A stretch of DNA of 64,000 nucleotides, from contig NZ_CP066149.1 in the NCBI RefSeq assembly GCF_023206395.1, positions 124,001-188,000 of the forward strand. Direction: 5' to 3'. Source of the DNA: Vibrio sp. ED004. GTDB taxonomy: Bacteria; Pseudomonadota; Gammaproteobacteria; Enterobacterales; Vibrionaceae. Each line of letters opens with the position of its first letter. Positions within the stretch are counted from its first letter, which is position 1. The translations under genes and the position numbers were made by a program. The notes under the pieces are model-generated. The model saw only the letters and a list, made by a program, of their open reading frames with translations. It made no database searches and had not been told where the DNA came from. Shown piece after piece: positions 48,201-58,890 of the stretch.

Positions 48201-51200
48201 TCAACGCTAAAGTCACTGTCACCAGTTGTTTGAGTAATGTTTGGAACATCATCGGTAATGGTCACCGTTAGCGGTTTCATCGCTGAGTCAGTGTTGTCTT
48301 TGTCGACAGCGATAACTGGCAATGTGAAGATTTGATCGTTATTACCCTGAACTGGAAGATGATCTAACTCTTCCAACAAGGTGAATGTGTATTCTCCTAA
48401 AACCACGCTGCTAAACGTGATGGTAAAGATATCCGTTTGAACACCTCCACTTTCAACGAAACCAATATAGGTTCCGCTGTTGGCTGGATCTTCTTTAAGC
48501 TGAACTACTAGGCCATCCGATTTCAAATCACCAGACGTGTTGAACTGAGTGGTATCAATACGGAAATGACTCACATCATCACTTCCCGCTGTGAAAGTAA
48601 TGGTTTCAGTTTGGCTCACAGGTAAGCTCGGAGATGAGCCATCCACGAGATTCGCTTCTTCCAATGCAACCGTTGGTACCGTATCAATTACCGGTGGAGC
48701 ACCATCTGAAATCGTCAGTGTCACGGTCGAAGTGACAATATCGCCGTCTTTATCTTCCGATGTCACCGTAATGGTTTTAACGATATCACCACCAGCATGA
48801 TTCAGATTTCGATTTGGCTCAAAGCGCACATCACCTTCAAGCGTGATAAACAACGAACCTTCCGTAAATACAAACTCTTGCTCACTAGTGTTGGTTTGCA
48901 CCAGAGACTCTTCAGGCTGACTACCATAAGTAAATTTGGTTATGGTGGCGCCATCAGCACTTTGCGCGGGCATCACATCAAATGTCGTTGTAGTAGGTGT
49001 ACCCGTACTTGGTTCTGTGATGCTAAGAGCACCAGATTGCATCAATTGAGCATCATCACTGATAGTCACAGAAAGCGGTTTAGACGGTGAGATATCGCCA
49101 TCGGTGTCTTGTGCATACACCGACAAGTCAAAACTGAGATCGTTGTTTCCTAATCCGTCGACATGATCCAAACGCTCTAACAAAGTAAACGTGTACTCAC
49201 TCTGGTTGGTGTTATCAAATTCTAGGGTGAAGATAACTTTCTCAACACCTGAGCCATCCGTTGTGAACGCTATGTAATCACCTGAACCAGCAGGCTCTTC
49301 ACGCAAGCTCAATTCAAGACCATCAGACTTCAATACACCACTGGTATTAAACAGCCCTACTTCGACGACAATCTTCTCGATGTCATCACTGCTTGCGAGT
49401 GAAGTAATGGTTTGGGTCACACTGACAGGGCTGCCACTCGGCGTTGAACCATCAGCCAGTAAGCTTTCAGACAAGCTAACGCTCGGAACGACATTCAAGG
49501 TTGGTCCATCACCATCAACGATAGTGAGTGTGACTGTTGAAGAAGACATATCCTTATCAAAATCAGAAGAAGTAAATTCAATCAGCTTAACAATGTCGCC
49601 TGCAGAGTGGTCAAGATTACGATTTGGTTCAAACCTTAAATCACCATCCAAAGTGACAAACAGCGAGCCTTCAGTGAAAACAAACTCCTGCTCACCGCTG
49701 ATGCTTTGATCCAAAGTAATCGCAGATCCACCGTCATAGGTGAACTGTGTAATGGTTGCCCCATCAGCACCTGGCGTAGGCAAGACATCAACGGTCGAGG
49801 TAGTTGGTGTGCTAGTATTTGGCTCTGTGATGGTTAACGTGCCATCTTGCATTTGTTGGAGGTCATCTTGAATGGTGACAACAACATCACGCTTAACTGA
49901 GTCATCACCATCAGTATCAACCGCATAAACCGGCAAGTTGAAATTACGATTGTTATTAAGCGCGCCATCAAGGTGATCGAGTGCCTCAATCAGCTTGAAG
50001 GTGAACTGACCTTTGTTGACACTATCAAAATCAATGGTGAATACATTAGTTACATTACCGGCCCCATCATCAGTAAACCCGATGTAGTCACCAGGTGAAG
50101 CAGGATCTTCTTTTAGCTGAACAACAAGACCATTTGATTTCAGCACATCACCAGGATTGAATTCGTTGGTTGCAATTCTAAAGTGGCTTAAGTCATCACT
50201 ACCCACGGTGTAGGTAATGGTTTGTGTTGAACTCACCGCAGAACCACTTGGCGTTGAGCCATCCGCTAGGTTCACTTCCGATAAGTTAACGCTAAGAACA
50301 ACATCGATGACCGGGTCAATACCATCTTGGATCGTTAATGTGACATCCGCGGTATCAGTATCGTTGTCAAAGTCGCTGGTCGTTACAACAATCGTTCTAA
50401 CAATATCACCCGCTGAATGATCTAAGTTTCGATTTGGCTCAAAACGAACTTCGCCTTCAATCGTGATGTACAGTAAACCATCGGTTACGGTAAACACCTG
50501 CTCTGTCGATACATTCGGGTCCAAGGTGACAGCAATACCACCATCGTAAATAAATTGAGTAACCTTTGCGCCATCAGCACTTTGAGTCGGCATAACATCA
50601 ATGGTTGGCGTAGTTGGTGTGCCTGCCACGAGATCAGCCAGTGAAGGCTCAACAATATTCAATGACCCGTTTTGTACACCTTGTACATCATCGGTAATGG
50701 TCAATGTCATTGGTGACATCGCAGACTCATCACCATCGGTATCCACAGCTATAACAGGCATATCGAAGTTTAACGTGTTGTTGTGCAAGCCATCCGCATG
50801 GTCTAACGCTTCAAGCAGCGTAAACGTGTATTGCCCTAAATTGGTGGTTGAGAAACTGATCGTGAAGACGTTTGTTTCTACGTTAGCACCGTCTTTTACA
50901 AAGCCAATATAGTTCCCAGAGTTCGCTGGCTGCTCTTTAATCTCAACCTCTAATCCATTCGAGTTAAGAGCCCCCGAAGTATTGAACTGAGCAGGGTCAA
51001 TTTTGAAATGACTAACATCATCACTACCCTCGGTATAGTTAATCACTTGAGTCATCGATACTGGGTTACCCGTTGGCCCAGAACCATCAGCCAGATCGAC
51101 TTCAGAAAGACTCACGCCAGGGATGACGTTGATGATTGGTAGATCGCCATCCGTAATGGTTAGCGTTACTGTCGAAGTCACCACATCACTATCAGAGTCA

Positions 51201-52650
51201 CTTGAAGTGACCACTATCGACTTAACGATATCCCCGCCCGAGTGATTAAGATCGCGGTTTGGTTCAAAGCGCACATCGCCTTGCAGCGTGATATAGAGCG
51301 AGCCTTCAGCAACCACAAACTTTTGCTCTCCCGTATTGCTCTGGTCAACCGTAAACACTGTACCATTATCGTAATTGATTTGGGTAATAGTTGTGCCATC
51401 AGCCCCTTCTTGATCAAGAACATTGACGGTCGTTGTTGTCGGCGTACCCGCTGCTAAATCAGCCACAGTCGGCTCTTCAATCGTAAACGCGCCATCTATC
51501 ATGACTTGGATATCATCGGTAATCGTCACAGCAAGTGGCGACATTAGAGAATCATCGCCATCACTATCGACCGCGTACACTGGCAAGTTAAACGTTAGGT
51601 CGTTATTACCTTGAATTGGTGTGTGATCAATCGCTTCTATAAGCGTGAAGGTGTACTCACCTAAAGTCGTGCTGCTAAATGTAAGTGTAAAGACTGTGGT
51701 CTCGACATTTGAAGTGTCAGTGGTGAAGCCAATGTAGTTACCCGAACCTGCAGGCTCTTCTCGAATTTCAATCACTAAACCATCAGACTTCAGAGTACCG
51801 CCAGTATTAAACTCACTCGGCTCCAAACGGAATTTATCAACATCATCACTTTGGTTGGTAAAAGTGATGGTTTCTGTTTGGCTAACCGCACTACCACTTG
51901 GTGATGAGCCATCAACCAGATCCGCTTCTTTAAGTGATACACTCGGTACCGCATCGATAGTTGGGTTATCACCGTCGGTGATGGTCAGAGTAACCGTTGA
52001 TGTTACTGGATCTTTATCGAAATCACTTGAGGTGACCTCTATCAACTTCACGATGTCTTCACTCAAGGAGTGGTCTAGGTTACGGTTTGGTTCAAATCGC
52101 ACCTCACCTTGCAGCGTGATAAATAATTCACCCTCTGTGAAGCTGAATTGCTGCTCACCCGTGTCATTTTGGTCAAGCGTTCTAAGTTGGCCGTCATAGG
52201 TGAACTGAGTGATCGTCGCGCCATCAGCACTTTGATTTGGCATCACATCAATGGTGGTGGTTGTCACCGTGCCATCAGCAAGATTTGGTTCAACGATATC
52301 TAATGTGCCATCTTGCATGATTTGAATATCATCACCGATGGTTACACTTAACGGCGACATCACTGAATCATCACCGTCACTGTCTACCGCATAAACAGGT
52401 AGATCGAAGCTTAGATCGTTGTTATCTAAACCATCCACATGGTCTAACGCTTCAAGCAGAGTAAAGGTGTATTCACCCAACGTACTCGTAGAGAAGGCAA
52501 TCGTGAACACTGGAACTTCAGTGCCCGAACCATTGGTAATAAAGCCGATGTAAGTACCCGGATTAGCCGAATCTTCTTTTATCTCAACTGCAAATCCGTT
52601 CGATTTAAGATCATCGTTAGTATTGAACTTCGTTGGTTCAATACGGAATT
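42269..52650 (-). CDS. Giant RTX adhesin, C-terminal part (after the frameshift)
   Basis: This part starts in mid-protein; the first Met at 52510 is internal and has no ribosome-binding site. It holds about eight further T1SS-143-type repeats, three of them interleaved with two other domain types (FSVEEFGLY blocks and ETVDENDLSVVGS blocks). A cadherin-like segment follows (NGDSVTTLVDEDAGQLLSGI). The C-terminus has RTX calcium-binding nonapeptides (GGSGNDRLEGGAGDDTLIGG) and a typical type I secretion signal domain (DSFVWLNIEDG, TITDFDLSEGDSIDLREVL). It would be secreted C-terminus first by a LapBCE-like ABC system and stay anchored by its N-terminus. No secretion genes are in the window. Together with the next entry it forms one protein. 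Confidence 0.9.
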
Positions 52651-55600
52651 TTCAACATCATCACTTTGATTGGTGAACGAGATGGTTTGAGTTGAACTCA
52701 CCGCACTTGCATTCGGAGCAGAACCGTCACTCAGATTCTTTTCTGACAGCGTAACGCTTGGCACTGTGTCAATGGTTGGAATATCACCATCGGTAATGGT
52801 CAGCGTGACGGTTGAGGTCTGCACATCGTTATCGGAGTCGCTAGACGTCACCACAATCGACTTCACGATGTCTTCGCTCAGTGTGTGGTCTAGGTTGCGA
52901 TTTGGCTCAAAGCGCACTTCACCTTCAAGCGTGATGAACAACTCACCTTCCGTGAAACTAAACTGCTGTTCGCCATTATCATTTTGGTCCAGTGTTCGAA
53001 GATAGCCATCATAAGTGAATTGAGTGATCGTCGCGCCATCGGCACTTTGATTTGGCATCACATCAATGGTGGTGGTTGTCACCGTGCCATCAACAAGATT
53101 TGGTTCAACGATATCTAATGTGCCATCTTGCATGATTTGAATATCATCACCGATGGTTACACTTAACGGCGACATCACTGAATCATCACCGTCACTGTCT
53201 ACCGCATAAACAGGTAGATCGAAGCTTAGATCGTTGTTATCTAAACCATCCACATGGTCTAACGCTTCAAGCAGAGTAAAGGTGTATTCACCCAACGTAC
53301 TCGTAGAGAAGGCAATCGTGAACACTGGAACTTCAGTGCCCGAACCATTGGTAATAAAGCCGATGTAAGTACCCGGATTAGCCGAATCTTCTTTTATCTC
53401 AACTGCAAATCCGTTCGATTTAAGATCATCGTTAGTATTGAACTTCGTTGGTTCAATACGGAATTTCTCAACATCATCACTTTGATTGGTGAACGAGATG
53501 GTTTGAGTTGAACTCACCGCACTTGCATTCGGAGCAGAACCGTCACTCAGATTCTTTTCTGACAGCGTAACGCTTGGCACTGTGTCAATGGTTGGAATAT
53601 CGCCATCAGTAATGGTTAGCGTTACCGTTGAAGACACAAGATCGCTATCAGAATCACTGGAGGTTACGACTATCGACTTAACGATATCACCACCAGCATG
53701 GTCAAGGTTACGACTTGGTTCGAAGCGAATATCACCTTGTAGAGTGATATACAATGACCCGTCAGCAACCACGAACTTTTGTTCACCCGTATCATTTTGG
53801 TCAAGCGTTAATACCGCTCCACCATCGTAAGTAAACTGAGTAATGGTCGTGCCATCAGCACCTTCTTCATCCAGTATATTAACTGTCGACGTTGTCGGTG
53901 TACCCGCTGCCAAATCTGCAACCGTTGGCTCTGCAATTGTGAGAGAGTCGTTAACCATCACTTGAATATCATCAGTAATAGTCACGGCCAGTGGCGACAT
54001 CACAGAGTCATCACCATCGCTATCTACCGCGTAAACCGGCAAGTTGAATGTTAGATCGTTATTGCCTTGAATTGGTGTATGGTCAATCGCTTCCAGAAGC
54101 GTGAAGGTGTACTCACCCAAAGTGGTACTGCTGAAATCGAGTGTAAATACCGTGGTTTCGACATTCGAAATATCAGTCGTAAAACCAATGTAATTGCCTG
54201 AACCTGTTGGCTCTTCTCGAATCTCAATGATCAAACCATCGGACTTGAGCGCATTGTTAGTATTAAACTCACTTGGCTCTAAACGGAATTTCTCAACGTC
54301 ATCACTTTGATTAGTGAAAGTGATGGTTTCCGTTTGGCTAACCGCACTACCACTTGGCAATGATCCATCAGCGAGATCCGCTTCTTTAAGTGATACACTC
54401 GGCACCGCATCAATAATCGGATTGTCACCATCAGTAATGGTTAGCGTAATGGTTGAAGTTACCGGATCATTATCGAAGTCACTTGAAGTCACCACAATCG
54501 ACTTCACGATGTCTTCGCTAACTGAATGGTCTAGGTCGCGGTTCGGCTCAAAGCGTACTTCACCTTCAAGGGTGATAAACAGTTCACCTTCCGTGAAGCT
54601 AAACTGCTGTTCGCCATTGTCATTTTGGTCAAGCGTTCGTAGCTGACCATCATAAGTGAACTGAGTGATCGTTGCGCCATCGGCACCTTGGTTTGGCATC
54701 ACATCGACAGTACCGGTTGTCACGGTACCATCTGCAAGATTCGGCTCGACGATATCTAACGCACGATCTTGCATGATTTGAACATCATCGCCGATAGTGA
54801 CATTTAACGGAGACATCAGTGAATCATCGCCGTCGCTATCTACCGCGTAAACGGGTAAACCAAAACTGAGGTTGTTGTTGCCACGGGCATCTTGGTGATC
54901 AAAGGCTTCGATGAGTGTAAATGTGTACTCACCCAATGAACCAGAATTAAAGCTTAACGTGAATACTTGAGTTTCTACGTTTGTCGCACTGGTCGTAAAA
55001 CCAATGTAATTACCCGAACCTTGTGGATCTTCACGTAACTCAACAACTAAACCGTCCGATTTAAGATCATCATTAGTATTGAATTCCGTTGGCTCAATAC
55101 GAAAACGAACCACGTCATCACTTTGATTAGTGAAAGTAATGGTTTCCGTTTGGCTAACCGCACTACCAGTTGGCAATGAGCCATCAGCGAGATCCGCTTC
55201 TTTCAGCGATACACTCGGCACCGCATCAATAGTCGGATTGTCACCATCCGTGATCGTCAGCGTTACGGTTGAAGTCACCGGATCGTTATCGAAGTCGTTT
55301 GAGGTTACAACAATCGATTTCACGATGTCTTCGCTCACCGAGTGGTCTAAATTTCGGTTTGGCTCAAAGCGCAATTCCCCTTCAAGAGTGATATATAGCT
55401 CACCTTCGATGAAGCTAAACTGCTGTTCGCCAGTATCATTTTGGTCAAGCGTTCGTAGTTGACCATCATAAGTAAACTGAGTGATCGTCGCGCCATCGGC
55501 ACTTTGGTTTGGCATCACATCAATGATATTGGTTGTGATTGTTCCATCAGCCAGATTTGGCTCAACAATATCTAACGTACCGTCTCGCATGATTTGGACA

Positions 55601-58600
55601 TCATCACCGATGGTTACGTTAAGTTGAGACACCAATGAATCATCGCCGTCTGTATCAACCGCATAAACAGGCAGATCAAAGCTCAGATCGTTGTTATCTA
55701 AACCATCCACATGGTCTAGCGCTTCGAGTAAGGTAAAGGTGTATTCACCCAGTGTGCTCGTAGAGAAGGCAATGGTGAATACAGGAACTTCAGTATTCGA
55801 ACCGTTGGTAATAAAACCGATGTAAGTACCTGGGTTAGCCGAGTCTTCTTTTATCTCGACAGCAAATCCATTCGATTTCAGTGCACCGCCGACATTGAAC
55901 TCCGTTGGCTCAATACGGAAACTCGCCACATCATCACTTTGGTTCGTGAAGGTAATCGTTTCGGTCTGACTAACTGCGCTACCACTTGGTGAAGAACCAT
56001 CAGCTAAATTAGTTTCCGAAAGAGTAACACTTGGCACGGCATCAATGGTTGGGATATCACCATCGGTAATCGTCAGCATCACTGTAGAAGTCAGTACATC
56101 ATTGTCTGAATCGCTTGAGGTCACCACAATCGACTTCACGATGTCTTCGCTAGCCGTGTGGTCTAAATTGCGATTTGGTTCGAAGCGAACTTCACCTTGA
56201 AGAGTGATGAACAACTCACCTTCTGTGAAGCTAAATTGCTGCTCACCAGTGTCCGTTTGATCCAGTGTTCGTAGTTGACCGTCATAAGTGAACTGAGTGA
56301 TCGTCGCACCATCGGCACTCTGACTTGGCATCACATCGATGGTATTGGTTGTGATTGTGCCATCTGCAAGATTTGGCTCAGTGATATCTAACGTACCACC
56401 TTGCATGATTTGAACATCGTCACCAATGGTTACGTTTAATTGCGAGACCAGTGAATCATCGCCATCACTATCAACGGCGTAAACCGGTAAGTCGAAACTC
56501 AAATTATTATTTGCGAGGCCATCTACATGGTCTAGTGCTTCAAGTAAGGTGAAGGTGTATTGGCCTAAATTGGTATCCGAAAAACTAATCGTGAACACGT
56601 TGGTTTCGACGTTCGAACCATCAGTAACATAACCGATGTAGCCGCCCGGTGTGGTTGGGTCAGCTTTCAGCTCGACCGCTAATCCGTTTGATGTGAGAGT
56701 TCCGCCAACATTGAACTCAGTCGGTTCAATACGGAAGCTGGTCACATCATCACTTTGAGTGGTGTAAGTAATGGTTTGAATTGAGCTCACCGCGCTGCCG
56801 CTTGGTGCGGAGCCATCACTAAGATTAGATTCTGACAAGCTCACAGCTGGCACATTATCAATGGTTGGGATATCACCATCGGTAATGGTCAGCGTGACGG
56901 TTGAGGTCAATACATCGTTATCGGAATCGCTAGACGTCACCGCAATCGACTTCACGATGTCTTCGCTCAACGTGTGGTCTAAATTACGATTGGGCTCAAA
57001 GCGCACCTCACCTTGAAGCGTGATGAACAGTTCGCCTTCCGTGAAGCTAAACTGTTGTTCGCCATTGTCATTTTGGTCAAGCATTCGAAGTTGGCCGTCA
57101 TAACTGAATTGCGTCACCGTTGCGCCATCGGCACTTTGATCTGGCATCACATCGACAGTACCCGTTGTCACTGTGCCATCTGCAAGATTCGGCTCGACGA
57201 TATCTAACGCACGATCTTGCATGATTTGAACATCATCGCCGATAGTGACATTTAACGGAGACATCAGTGAATCATCGCCGTCGCTATCTACCGCGTAAAC
57301 GGGTAAATCAAAACTGAGGTTGTTGTTGCCACGGGCATCTTGGTGATCCAAGGCTTCGATGAGTGTAAATGTGTACTCACCCAATGAACCAGAATTAAAG
57401 CTTAACGTGAATACTTGAGTTTCTACGTTCGTCGCGCTGGTCGTAAAACCAATGTAATTACCCGAACCTTGTGGGTCTTCTCGTAACTCAACGGCTAAAC
57501 CGTTTGATTTAAGATCATCGTTAATATTAAATTCCGTTGGCTCAATACGGAAACGAACCACATCATCACTTTGGTTGGTGAACGTGATAGTTTGAGTCGA
57601 ACTCACCGCGCTGCCACTCGGAGCTGAGCCATCACTCAGATTCGTTTCAGAAAGAGTAACGCTTGGAATAACATCAATCGTAGGGTTATCACCATCAGTA
57701 ATGGTCAGCGTTACGGTTGAAGTCACCGGATCGTTATCGAAGTCGCTTGAAGTCACGACAATCGATTTCACGATGTCTTCGTTCACCGAGTGATCTAAGT
57801 TTCGATTGGGTTCAAATCGCACCTCACCTTGCAGCGTGATAAATAGCTCACCCTCGGTAAAGCTAAACTGCTGTTCGCCAGTATCATTTTGGTCAAGCGT
57901 TCGTAGCTGACCGTCATAGGTAAACTGAGTGATCGTCGCACCATCGGCACTTTGGTTTGGCATCACATCAATGGTGCTGGTTGTGATCGTGCCATCAGCA
58001 AGGTTTGGCTCGATGATATCTAGCGTGCCTTCTTGCATGATTTGAACATCATCACCGATGGTCACATTCAGTTGAGACACTAATGAATCGTCGCCGTCTG
58101 TATCAACCGCATAAACAGGCAGGTCAAAGCTCAAATCGTTATTATCTAAACCATCCGCATGGTCTAAGGCTTCAAGCAGAGTAAAGGTATATTCGCCTAA
58201 CGTACTCGTAGAGAAGCTAATGGTGAATACAGGAACTTCAGCGTTCGAGCCATCAGTAATAAAGCCGATATAAGTCCCCGGATTAGCAGAGTCTTCTTTT
58301 ATCTCGACTACAAAACCATTCGATTTCAGAGCTCCACCTACATTGAACTCAGTTGGTTCAATACGGAAACTCGCCACATCATCACTGCCTGCAGTAAAGG
58401 TAATCGTTTCAGTTGCACTCACTGCACTTCCGCTTGGTGCAGAACCATCGGCAAGATCTGTTTCAGATAAAGTAACAGGCGGAATCAGATCTATAGTTGG
58501 GTTCTGACCATCAGTAATACTCAGCTCAAGTGTTGAGGTATCAGTATCTCCATCACCATCTTCAGCTAAAAATGAGAATTGTTTTACTATAGTGTCACTG

Positions 58601-58890
58601 CTTGAGTGGTCGATATCACGAGCAACTTCAAAACTGAAATCACCGTTTAATGAGATAGTGACGACACCCTCAGTAAAACTGAAAGTCTGGGGAGCATCGG
58701 GGAGCAGGCTTTGATCTAGTGAGTAATCAACACCATCATAGTTAAACGATTGAATTGTAGAGCCATCTGCACCTTCGAAATTGAACAGGTTATACGAAAC
58801 AATGGTATCGCCCGCTAAAGTCGGTTCCGTGACTGATTCAATCTTATCAACGAGCTCAACAACATCATCTGTGACATTGACGAGAATCTC
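43560..58890 (-). repeat. Tandem repeat array of the adhesin (about 16 units)
   Basis: About 16 copies of a unit are recognised by DDVQIMQDGTLDIVEPNLAD, FTEGELFITLQGEVRFEPNR and VTLTITDGDNPTID. Between 52.2 and 58.0 kb the period is 816 bases (matching points at 52766/53582 and 54314/55130). Units near 52.3 and 53.1 kb are almost identical. Units between 43.9 and 49.0 kb are embedded in a larger super-repeat of about 1.7 kb. Confidence 0.9.

Noticed and set aside
43560..58890. Regular repeats considered as a CRISPR array
   Set aside because: The period is 816 bases and coding in one frame; there are no short repeats with unique spacers and no cas genes.
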